Shown piece by piece: positions 11,946-23,200 of a stretch of DNA of 64,000 nucleotides. Within the stretch, counting starts at the first letter, position 1, and the number at the start of each line of letters is the position of its first letter. The notes beneath the pieces were generated by a model. The model worked only from the letters and a program-made list of their open reading frames with translations, searched no databases and had not been told where the DNA came from. This DNA is from Paramacrobiotus metropolitanus (Eukaryota > Tardigrada > Eutardigrada > Parachela > Macrobiotidae): contig NW_026570335.1 of assembly GCF_019649055.1 (NCBI RefSeq), positions 372,001 to 436,000 on the forward strand. The letters are read 5' to 3'. Position numbers and translations under genes: made by a program.

Positions 11946-13343
11946 GTCGCTTTACCGGATACGAGATGGCAGTGGAGTTCCGCCCACGGGATCGTCGAGC
12001 CGGTGGCCTTTGCGCTGGAGATTTGCGGTGTAGCAATTATCCAGTAGAGGGATCGGAATTATCGTGGCACTATTTTAGTTGACGATAGGCTGCAACAGAG
12101 CCTGCGCGGCACATAAAGATACAAGTATGCACAGAATGAGCATTGACGTAGACAGTAGGAAGAAGTGGGTATGTTACCGTATGTAAACTGCAGTATAATT
12201 AGGTATCAGGTAGGTACCAGTAGGTAAAAAAGCAGAGATGTGGATGTGCGCGCTGTCTTCGGATACACGTCAGGAGTAAAGTTTCGAGCCCACTTCTGGT
12301 AATTCATGTGCGACGTGTAGGAACAGCAGCTGCAGTAACTTTATACTACTTCCGTGAAGGCGCATGTCGGCTGCCGGGTATGAAGGGTAACAAGTGCGAG
12401 GTTGTAGTACGGTGGCAGCGATTGAACGATACCTCCATTACGCAGTACTATCGCTTGTTAAAGAAAGTTAAGTAAATCAGCCGATAAACTGGTTTCAACA
12501 TATAGTAGTTTTTTATCGGCAATTTTTGTTGCCTTGAGCTTGAGGAAAGTTTTTACCTGGATACAGTCTGGGATTTAAGTCGCTAAGCCTGAAAATAAGT
12601 ACCACAATCAGAAAAAGGAATAACCAATACGCCAGTCGGTAGGAAACCCGTAGAAACAAGCAAATCAAAGCAGGAATATGTTTCAAATACTAGTATGCTC
12701 CGGAATGGTGCCCATTGCGCATATATCTGAATGGACAGCCGCTGAGTAATTAATAGTCTCATAAAATCTACAGTAAATAAATTTTTTAGATCTGTGATAC
12801 TTGCATAAAACCCAATACTTCATGGTTCTGCCCGAGCGTCGGAGGACACTACGAAACGGAAGCAAGCAATACGCGGCGCGTGTTGCAGTACTGTGAAATT
12901 CAGCTGTATGATAAACTTCCTGCAGTGATTTCAAATTGGTGCAGTATTATTACTGCTGCACAATGCAGCGGCGGGTAAATGTGCTAAAATGCCGGCTATC
13001 GTAGTGCAGTGACCAAATCCGCCGACAGGAGTACGTTGTTGTAATCAACTATAAAATTACCGAGTTTGCCCCCTGCATTTATCTGAGCCTGTCGTGGCTT
13101 GTCCGAAATTCAAATACTTTTTTATCTAATTTTTTTTTGTTTTGAATTTGGGGCAGAATTTTATTTTGAATTTGGGGCCCTTGCTTTCTTGATCTATATA
13201 CGCACTGTGGATTGAATCGGTAGAAACTGGTTGGCGAATAATTGTCGAATTTTCAAAGAACAGCAGAATTATTGGTATTATACGTGAAGGTAACGTAACG
13301 CTTTTCGAGCAATTGAACTACCCGACAACACCAGTAAATCATT
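11946..13343. other. No recognisable gene
   Basis: Short overlapping ORFs only. Bases 13080-13190 contain two near-repeats of TTTTGAATTTGGGGC. The 5' limit of the retrotransposon that follows could not be placed. Confidence 0.4.
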
Positions 13344-15058
13344 ATGATCGAGCTTGGAGAGAAAAAGGCACCGTACAGCTTGCGCAACGCCGATTCCATC
13401 TTGTCACCTCAGCAGCTAGGATTTAACGTGCGTGGTGGTGCAGAGGCAATAGTACACGCGGCAAGAACGTTTATTGAATCATCAGTAGCGGAGCTAACGG
13501 TTATCTTGAAAGTAGACTTCAAGAACGCCTTTAACACCGTTTCAAGAGAGGCCGTTTTAGCTGCCGCGGAACGCCTTTTACCCGAATACACAGCGTTTTT
13601 ACGAAGTGCATATGGTGATCATTCTTCGCTTTTGATCGAGCAGCTGATCATGTCGTCGGAATCTGGAGTACAACAAGGCGATCCACTGGGCCCGTTACTG
13701 TTCTGCCTTGCACTACAACCGATTGTAGCATCTTTAAGGGCGGATTTAAAAGCCCGGTTTTTGGACGACGGAACCATGGGCGGTAAGCCAGCGACAGAAG
13801 CGCACGCTTTTGGCCAGATTATACTGAAAGCCCGCGAAATCGGTCTAGTGGTGAACGAAGCGAAGTGCGAGCTTCACATCTCCGGAGGAACCCAGCAAGA
13901 ACGAGATGATGCCGTTGCAGATTTTCTGGAGATGTACCCACGGCTACGCATTCTCACGGATGCCGACTTCTTACTATTAGGTGCACCGGTTTTGGACGAT
14001 GCTATTGGCCCAGCCGTGGCCGAAAAGTGCTCGACCGTGAAAACTGCATGTGGTTGGAGATCCTGTCACGTCACCACGCTCTTTTCCTCTTGAAAAACTG
14101 CCTAGGCGCCCCGAAAATTATTTACATGCTGCGTTGCTGCAATGCCTGGAAGCAGCCACAACAGCTTTATCAGCTGGACGAAACCACGCGGCTATGGTTC
14201 CAAACCCTGTGCAACGTACGCACGGCCCACAATGACTACCCGTGCTGGCGGCAGGCGACACTACCAGTGAGCAGAGGTGGTATTGGCATACGCCCGGCGG
14301 AAGAATTAGCGCTACCAGCCTTTTTGGCTTCGATTCATTCCGTATCCGGCATAGTGTCGCTACTGCTTCCATCCTTCGGTAGATGTCCTGGCCGCCTCCG
14401 AGTTATGGAAGTCAAAAGCGCGCCTCGATGAACTTCCTGAGCAAAACTTCCGTAAGACACAACGAGCATGAAACCTTCCGCTGTGCAACGCATCACTGTA
14501 TTTACTTTTGGAGATCTTTCGCGATGACGATGCCAAGTGTCACAAGCCCGTTGATGCAAATGGCCACCACGGCTTATCCTGTTCCTTCTCTGCTGGAAGA
14601 CACCCGCGCCACGGCGGACTGAACAGTATCGTCTGCAGAGCGCTGGTGTCAGCGGGCATGCCAAACTGGAGCCGCGCGGAACATCCCACACGTCGGATCG
14701 TCGCCCGGATGGGTGCACGACCTTCGCCTGGAAACGCGGTATGTGCTTGGCGTGGGACGTCACCTGTGTCGATACCGTCGCCTTGTCTCACTTAAAATCC
14801 ACGTCAGCTTCTGCTGGATTCGCTGCAGCGCAGGCCGAAGATAAAAAAGTGCGACTGTACTTGTATCTATTGGGAAGATACATCTTCGCGCCATTAGCCT
14901 TCGAAACTCTCGGACCGTGGGGAAAGTCGGCCATCGCTCTAGTTAAAGAAACTGGGAAGCGACTCCAGCTCCAAACAGGTGAACCTCGTTCGCATGAGTT
15001 CCTGCGCCAGCGAATATCGTTGGAAATTCAGCGAGGCAACGCCACTTGTGTACTTTGA
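13344..15058 (+). pseudogene. RLE-type non-LTR retrotransposon: reverse transcriptase plus endonuclease, frameshifted
   Basis: Bases 13344-14093 encode reverse-transcriptase core motifs: LSPQQLGFNVRGGAEA, ILKVDFKNAFNTVSREA, GVQQGDPLGPLLF and a catalytic-loop-like FLDDGTMGG. The frame then shifts (about 14027-14431) into the thumb/connector region (SRGGIGIRPAEE). A further shift near 14508 gives CHKPVDANGHHGLSC, the zinc-knuckle-like motif. At 14741-15058 follows the restriction-like endonuclease domain (WDVTCVDTVALSH) and the C-terminal FLRQRISLEIQRGNA. The order is that of R2-superfamily elements. Sequence upstream of 13344 lacks the N-terminal DNA-binding part, so the copy is probably 5'-truncated. 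At least three frame changes make it inactive. Confidence 0.85.
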
Positions 15059-15744
15059 ACAATGGAAGGAGCGGCAGCATTAAATGAGATTCTGTTGCTG
15101 TGAATTTGTGACTATTTTCGATATGTTATGTACTCACATAAATTTGTATGTTTAAATAGCAAATTTATTAAAACTATCACGATCAGTGCAGCAAAATTTA
15201 CTAGAATTAAAAACAAAAAATTACTGTAATCCGGTTTTGTGAAATACACTCGTCACTTAAATTTCGAACTGTTCGGTTTCCTTGATGGGCTGCTTTAATG
15301 TTATTCGATTTTACGTTACCTGAGAAGAACAAACTGAAATTTGCGGTCAGCTGTCAGCAACCACGCAGGCGCGCGCTAAGGCGCTACTAAAGCGATGGAG
15401 TGGACGGAACCTGAAACTGTATTTATAAAACGGTCAGAATGCGGAACAAAGCGAAGCATTCCTCAATCAGTTTAGCATATGAAGTTGTTCACTCGTATAG
15501 AAAAGTGCTTATCATACGGAATTTTTGTTGCGCGAAGAGTGATGATTTATTGCTTCATCTGGCTTACCGAAACCTGCTTGACTAAAAGTCTAAATCTCCT
15601 TTGCCTAATTTAGAATTCCTGTTTCTAATTTTTGCTCATTGTGCTTGTACAAAAATTACGGCGCCACCAATCAAATTTTTATGCTGCCTTTGTTAACGCT
15701 AATTTCATGGTGGTTTTCCACCTTCTCAATCCCGTAAGTTTTTA
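15059..15744. other. Retrotransposon 3' UTR and unannotated sequence
   Basis: A/T-rich stretch after the retrotransposon stop codon. The 3' end of the element is probably within about 120 bases of the stop, but no poly(A) or target duplication was identified. Nothing else supportable. Confidence 0.4.
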
Positions 15745-17250
15745 ATGCCGGCAAAATAAACAGCGACAACTGATTAGCATTTCAAAATTATTGAGCTACC
15801 CTTACAGGCAGCCCCTAAATTACCAGTTTATTGTAGGCACCCCTTTTCGCACTCTGTTTTTTATAGGCAGAAACATATGGAGAAGGTCTAGCGCGATTTC
15901 GTCGTACAAATAGGCCGCTGAGTTAAGCATGCACACTGCACAGCCCGATACTGCTATAATGTACATTGAAAGCAACCCATCGTTAGCAGGCTAATGGCGG
16001 ATATCGTAGTGTACTGGCCAACATGTTCTACGGGAACTAGCTTATGGGGATCACTCGAAAAACAACAATTAAAAGAGTTCGCCCTTTGAATTATTAATCT
16101 AGGGAACTTTCAGTTTTTTTCCTTAACTGAAATACTTTTATCATGAACCGTTTGATACTTTGTACTTTGGATGTAGCATTGCTATTTTTAATGGCCTATG
16201 TATGTATCTGACTATCTGTAGATACGGAATGTAAATCGTACCGGTACAGACTGAACGGCGAATAATCTGTCGAAATTTGTTGACCTAATAAAATTGTTGT
16301 TATATGCACCGAAAAACAAGCATAAAATAAAACATTTGTTGAATAACTGTAAGGTGAAAATTTACACTTGCGTGGACGAAGAGTCGTAGTGGCCAGATAT
16401 GGCGACAACTATCCTCTAGAGTTTAGTTTCATACTTTGAAGTACCTAAATTTCGCTCTCTTCTGACCACCTTTGCAGATTCCACCGGTCAATACAAAATT
16501 CACGTTGCGATTTTCATAATCGCTTTGCTGGTTGGTGAATAGTAGTGCGACAAAGTTTACATAGACAGGGCGCGGTGAAAAAAATTATTCTCCGATGGCA
16601 AAATAAAATGTATTATGGTTTCGGTAGAGATGGTTCCACTCTGTACACTAAACCGGTCTTCTTAGAAATTACTTTGAGATTACCTATTACTATTTGCATG
16701 CTGTATTTGTATTTTCCGCATCACACTGATTGCTAAAACTGTCCTATTAACTATTCGGAAGAAAATGTGAAGTTGACAGATCGACTAATTTTCTGCCATC
16801 TTCTCGTGGCGAAGATTCTTCGGCTTGGAAAAAAGATTTCACCATCGGTTTTTTTATATCGGCACCCGTGCGTTTTTGTATGGATATTTTTTATCGATAT
16901 CTTTTTGGAAGTCAGTAATGCCACGACACTACAACTTTTTCCGTCTCCAGTACATTTCCAAATCGCTGCTACAATCATCGTAAAACCGCAGGATTGTGGG
17001 CTTTTGCGCTCAGTCCGCTGGATTAAATGATATTTAGACAAACTGTTCCAGATAGATATGCATCCGTTGTTTCCTTCCAATAGCCGGCGTATTAGTCAAT
17101 CAAAGGAGCTCAAGCGGAATCGACGGCAGATGCCGCGGAAGAACCAAAAGGGACGCATTCCTTGGATACTAATTGGTCGTACTGCTGGACACGATCCGTT
17201 CAACATGACCAGAAGCGAAAGTCTCTGTAACACTGGAGAAATACGGTCGA
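15745..17250 (-). repeat. Long interspersed repeat, copy 2 (inverted partner of 1990-3310)
   Basis: Reverse-complement counterpart of 1990-3310, with an RLE-fragment relic at about 17055-17250 corresponding to the one at 1640-1990. Shared blocks run in inverted order from AAAATAAACAGCG (about 15755) through the GATATCGTAGTG block (about 15995), ACTCTAGAG/TTTCATACTTTGAAGTAC (about 16415-16445) and ACTACAACTTTTTCC (about 16930). Confidence 0.65.
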
Positions 17251-17563
17251 GGTGTGAAAAATGTCGTCTTATGTGCGTAGTTAAACAATTATATCGGTGA
17301 AATTTTCGCAGACTTACTAACGATCACACAACGCCTGGGTAAAGTACTGAGCCCTTTTTCATGCACATTTCTACGTGTGGACTACACGTAGACTTGGTCT
17401 GCGCCTGTGAACCTTTGTTTTACCGTATAATGGATAATTCTTAATACGTATCAAGCTTTCGTTCTGCCGACAGCTTTAAGCCGAACGCGGCATGTATCTA
17501 CACGCCCTACGCCGGTAAGCGTATACTTACTGCTTAAGTAAATTAAGCTCCTGATTAATTTGT

Positions 17564-18110
17564 TTGTCAGCATCCTCAAGCACACCCCGCCGGCCAGCCG
17601 CACCGTTCGAATCCGACACCGATATCCTTTCGCTCGAAAATATGATCGCTGCCGACGAGGTGAAGTTTACGAAGCTCGCCTCGGTAGACGCCGGCATCCG
17701 CATCCACCGTCTGATCTACCCAGGACGTTTATTAGGAATGATTCGAATTGTCCGATCGGGTGTCGTGCTGTGACCAGGTGCTTCTAGAAGGTTATGTTCT
17801 CACACTGGATAGCATGAGTGATGTGCTTTTTGAACTGCGCATTCCCGTTGCCGTCCTTAGACCGGGATACGTGGAGAAAGCACACATGGCGAGACTCTAG
17901 GAGAGGCTTCTGTAGTGAGAGGGGCAGCCGATGAATGCGCAGCGCACTGACATTTTCGCTGGCAATCGGATCGACTGCTGAGTGAAGGACAGGAAGGAGA
18001 TCCAGGTATTGAGGCAACACTAACGACAACATGTCTATTTCTATCGCCAGCAGCAGGCGGTCGTGAGACAATTTGCCATCCACAGTTGAGAAAGGACTAG
18101 TGGTAGTGAG
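17564..18110 (+). other. Possible decayed coding region, unknown protein
   Basis: A plausible acceptor (TTGTTTGTCAG) precedes 17572, followed by an open frame to 17773 with coding-like composition (FESDTDILSLENMIAADEV, YPGRLLGMIRI). A second frame (about 17774-17900) reads VLTLDSMSDVLFELRIPVAV, and a third (about 17955-18110) remains open to KD-stop. Together they look like one protein interrupted by frame slips. I do not recognise the family. A 133-codon minus-strand ORF over 17784-18185 is the competing explanation. Confidence 0.3.
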
Positions 18111-19282
18111 ATAGCTAACGGCAGGATACTTGGCCATACCGGGCTGTATAGATATTTTTACGAGGATAACTCGTTTTTGTGGCAAATGGCATAAACTAGA
18201 CTATCAAACAAACGTCCACTTTGCAATTCACAATTTCGGCACTTGCACGGTTTTTTTGCCGGAATAGCTTAACGTACGAATTGACTATGGTTTCCTGCAG
18301 TTGACTGTCAATCATGGGCGGTGTTCGAACAACAAGTAACTCGTTTCCGCTTTATCAGTTCAAATATGCGACCTTTTTCCACAGAACCTACCGCACAGTT
18401 CGTATCAAGACGCCTGGCTATCTTTCACTAAATCCAAAGCGTAAAGCACGTAAATGCGTGACAGCGAGCGGACCGACGATGTGGTTAATGTTAGGTGCTA
18501 CCGTGCTACTATTTCCGACTGACTGTTACGCAACAGCTGGTCAGGTCATCCAGCTGTGCACTGCGCAGTTGCATTGTGCTCAGTGCGTCTGCCGAAGCGA
18601 TTGCTCATTGCCCAGTGTGACAGGAATCATATGCACAACAAATCCTGCAGTTCACCAGTTTTTTTTGTGATTTCAAAAACAGAACAACAACTTGCAACTT
18701 TCGAAATTCAAATCAGACATCGTAATTCTCTTAATCAATTCCAGCTTTTCCAGCTCGAAAAACAAACAAAATGGCCAAAATCCGCTCGAAAACAGAAGAT
18801 ACAGCTCGTTGCCCACACTTCGCATCATAAGGCGCGCATAACGCCAACAACAACACGAAAACAATTAACAGAAGAGGCCAAATTTATCAGTTTTCTTTCT
18901 AGAAAACGAAAAGGATACTGGCAAAAGTATACTACAACGATACTTCAAACGATACTCACAATACTACAAAAATACCTTCGACACAACAGAGGTGCTCAAA
19001 CGTTTCGGTGGTCCTTCATTCGGGGACAGTCTTTCAAACTCTTGTCCTTCCGGCGACAAAACCTTCCAATTATTTTGTTCCGATGGAGTCCTGCAATCAT
19101 ACAAAACACCATGAAATTTGTGTTGGAAAAAAAAGAATAATTGAATATAACCTTCCACCTAGCAAAAGGATGCACCTGAATGTACATTTTATCAGAAAAA
19201 TTCGAAACATAACTGTATGCAGTGTTGTTCGCCAGATAAAATCAAGAAAATAATCAATACAGGAAAATGACATTGGACATGC
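18111..19282. other. No recognisable gene
   Basis: ORFs of 118 and 194 codons on the plus strand (18314-18670, 18556-19140) have low-complexity composition and no motif. They probably arise by chance or are 3' flanking sequence of the minus-strand gene that ends at 19283. Confidence 0.4.
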
Positions 19283-20254
19283 TCATACTGCATACCCGTA
19301 TTTCTGATAGAAGTCGTTCACCGCAAGCCGGAAGCTGGTAAACGTATAACCTTTTGTCCACCTGCAGTCCTTGATAGGGACGCCCCGACACTTCACGAGG
19401 AACTGGAGCTGCTTGTCCTCTCCCATTCTCGCTCCCACTACACGCTCCATAATGTTCGGCTTTTCTGGGACGGCTTTGTCCGCGTCCTTCGCCACGTTGT
19501 TCCCAGGCTTGGAGGTAGATGCCGACTCTTCAAAATAGGAATATAAATCTTCGTCAACAAATTTCCAGAAATAGTTGAATTTAAAATACCTTTCTTTGCA
19601 GACGCTGTTGTTTTCTTCGGCGGTGGCGGTAAGGAGGGCACTTGACCAGCTCGCCCTTTGGGCTCTTCCTCCCCGGTTTCCTCATCTACGACACAATGCG
19701 GGTGATTCGCACTATTGCGGTCGCTACTTTTGACGTACCCGAATCCTTCATCTGGCTTGAGCAAATGGATGTTCCGCTGCGCTTAGGAGACGGTGCTTTG
19801 CCAACTAGAGCCTTTATGCTGCTTGATGCAGTGGGCGCATTAGTTCCTAGCAGCATTGGAAAGAAGCTTGAATTCGACGTAAATACATACACGTGAGAAT
19901 AAGCTCATGTTGAACCAATTACGATTTTAAACAGTTCATTTATAGTGAAACACAACTCCCGTTCTAGTAAGGCAGGTGGACAAAGGTGGAGAAAAACTCC
20001 GATAACGTATTAGTATACCAGAGAGTTAGGCTAACGGTTAGTAAACAGCGGTTGCAGATACCGTACATGTATTCGTATTTTCAATTTTGATATAACGAAT
20101 GTACCGGTAGATTTTCTTGAGCGCAAGAACAGCTGCTTTGACAAATTTGAAACTGTAGGAGCTGCTTTTGCTCGTTTAGGTCCGCTACGATCATCATCAG
20201 ATGCAGACGGGCTACGTCGGCTGCTTCGTGGAACTTTCTCTTTATCTGCTTTCC
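19283..20254 (-). CDS. 3' exons with C-terminal chromo/chromo-shadow-like domain
   Basis: Four phase-1 exons: 20254-20105 (basic/serine-rich, SRRSPSASDDDRSGPKRAK), 19846-19739 (KAPSPKRSGTS), 19685-19590 (acidic, then a poly-proline PSLPPPPKK) and 19527-19283. The last encodes NIMERVVGARM, LQFLVKCRGVPIKDCRW and LAVNDFYQKYG, then stops. The arrangement ERVVGAR...FLVKxxG...W...F matches a chromodomain fold, while ERVVGA also resembles HP1 chromo-shadow domains. Aligned to HP1, the three aromatic cage residues for methyl-lysine are absent (asparagine or isoleucine, cysteine, valine), so methyl-lysine binding is doubtful. Could be a separate HP1-like gene if the link to the SANTA exons is wrong. 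Confidence 0.65.
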
Positions 20255-23200
20255 CTACAAACAAACACTCACTCGAACAACTCAGAGAGAAACTCCAACT
20301 ATACCCGATCGCAAGCACAGCGACTAATACTACAACAGTGTTATCGTACCATCCGATTCCGGACACTCCAATAATGCAGGAAGTCGTTTAACGGGAAGTG
20401 CAGCTTTCCCCGCTTTACCTATTAACAAAATTCAACAACTGCATTTGAGTTCTACGGTTTATTTTTTGAACAGTTCTTTGCGTTTTCTTAATAGTCCTAT
20501 GCTGGTAACGTCAAAAATCAGAGAAGAGCGGGAATTCAGATTGGAAGTTGGTAGTCCTTTAGAAGTAATTCAATTAGGAGACCATAATTTTTGCGCAAAT
20601 TTAGCGACCACAGGTCACGCAGGGACGAACCATGCCAAACTCGCGCGTATGGCGGCATGGCAACCATGTTGACTCGAAATGATATTCAATGAACTTCGTT
20701 GTAATAATTGGCAATTACAACAACAACGTACAAAGAAAACACTTCGGGACGTTTCTTACGCGGAAACCGTATTACGTAAGTGCGGGAATCGGACTGATTA
20801 CGAGCAAATGAGGAAACATTTTTTGAAAATATAAATTTGCTTGTTTCTGTGCAGAGGATGTAGGCGTAGGAAAATACGAACGCTCCCTTCGTACGGCTTC
20901 CTAGTTGCCCTAGACTGTTGCAATACCGTCTACGAGTACATTTGCGATATCCCGCATCTCTAAGTGATCTCTTCACTTCCATCTTTTTCGTTAGAGGATA
21001 GACGGACGCAAAGCCTCAGAACAGACAGTTCTGAAACGGGCTAGTTTTTATTATTTAGGTAGTTAATTATTACTAGTTTAGGCAGCTAATTTTTATTTAT
21101 GTTTACAGACAGATCTGTACTTCGATTTTCGAGCTAGTGCTAAAACTGATAGTGCGCACATTTAATACATTTAATACCAAACACAAGCTAGTCGACCGGA
21201 GCGTAGCGAAGGTCCTCTATATTCAAAACTAATGCATTAATTGATTTCTGTCCGTTACGCAAACCCGTTACGGAAGTTCGTTACGGAAGTTCGTTACGAA
21301 AGTCTGTTACGGAAGTGCGTTACGGAATTTGTTTAACGAAGTAACCCTATGAGGTCACGCTGCAGACCATTACGACGTCACTTCCGCCAGTGCCTGTAAC
21401 GTCACTGCTGGCTTTATACAGCGGTCCTGTATTGCTGGATTTATGCCCGTTACGCTGGCAACACTCGATGCACAAATAAATCCCATGCTACTGCGTAAAT
21501 GTACACGAGTGAAAGGCAATAATGGCCTCCGGCAAACGTATCCTCTTGGAATATTTTTCTGCATCCCCTCCACCGCCATCGGCAGGATAGTAATGTATTT
21601 CTGCAAAAATTAGCCAACGGTTACGTAGCCCGATGGTACGTATCCACTGATGATTATATTTCAGCAAAATCAAAGAACCGGTTTTGGAGCCCGCACTTTT
21701 GGTTCGGCGATTGCGTCCAACACGGTTCAGTCAACAACTAAAAGCTCGAAATTTAAATTTTTAGGAGTACATCGGCTCATCGACATCTGAACCGTACTCA
21801 ACGTAACTGCCGACCCGCAGTCAACCGTTACCACTGGTCTCCAAAACCGGTTCTCTAATTCTGCTGAAATTTGATTATCAACGGCTACATAACAACTGCT
21901 CCATTAGTCACCCTTCATAAGCCCCACCAGCGTTAATCAAAAGCGTTACCAAGATAAAAAGCCAAACAGTCACAGTTTCGGCAAACGGTAACCGTGTACA
22001 GAAACAATACGAAACTACTACCATCGGAGGTAGTAGATGGCTGTGGTGATTTTTGCCGGTCATGCACGCCAAAACACCTGTTTTCTTATTGCATTCTGTC
22101 AACCCCAGTCTACCATGAAACATTTCACTTTTAGCGACACCTTATATACGTTATCTTCGCAAAATTGATCCCACTATAAGACTCGTAGCTTTTTTTGTGA
22201 ATTCGGAGGTGAAATATGTACAAGTAACTTGGTCTGGTGAGTGTGAAAACTTTATTTTCATCAAAATTATTATTAAAAAAGCGCTTCCATAACTACCTCG
22301 CTTTTTCTCATATTCCGGAGATAAGTGAGAGATTGCTGAATGAGATAGCCACTCACTTACTGCGCATGCGTACAACTGAGTGACCGGAAGATGAAACCAT
22401 ACATTCAAAGTGACCGGAATACCTATGAGAAATAACGAAGTGTAAAAGTCGCTGATCGTTTTTGAACAATTCGAACACTAGCTTTTCCGCTCCTCCATCT
22501 TCGCAGTTCCCCGTATGCAAATAAAGTATCCCTACCACTACCAGTAGGGTTTAATATTTTACGGTACGTAGCGTACACGTAAATTATGTCTTAACGCGGA
22601 ATTGATTTCTCTCCCTTTTTGCCCATATCTTTCAGAACGATACTTTTGAGTGAAATGTAATTTGCAACAAATTTTAAAGATAACATTGCAAGAAAATAAA
22701 CTACTTGTAAGTTGTAGTACACTGTACAGTAACTTTGAAGCATGTATTTATCAGATGTGCTTTTTCCGTCAGCACATTGTGTGGTACATCTTGTGCAAGG
22801 GGGGCTATATAGCCACCGCAGCGGGAATTGCGTTCAAGCTTCGCTCCGGTCTGCCAATGCACGCCAATGTGCATTTTTCTAGTAATAATTAACTACCTGA
22901 ATAATAAAAGCTAGCCCGTTTCAGAAACAGAGAATACTACTGAGCACGCATAAGCCTCGTACGACAGGGTACGAAGTACTTTAAGTACGAAGCAATGCAT
23001 TGGCTATGGGCTATAACATAGCAAATCTTTAACTTTTAAATTTAAGGGCCTAAGCATGCGCTGAGTACGAATCTGAAGTCGCTTTGCAAAAAAAATTTGA
23101 CCGTGAAAAGTTATGCAAATGTCACCTTTTTGCTAATTTGAAGCCGGACTTTTTGTTTGGCCACGCCCTACTGACCATAGCAGATGAAACTATTTTCTTA

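Noticed and set aside
17600-17620. GTTCGAATCC, resembling a tRNA T-loop
   Set aside because: No acceptor stem, D-loop or anticodon arm can be folded around it, and it lies in a coding-like stretch.
18556-19140. 194-codon plus-strand ORF
   Set aside because: Low-complexity composition, no domain and no conserved partner. It lies downstream of a minus-strand gene end and is probably chance.
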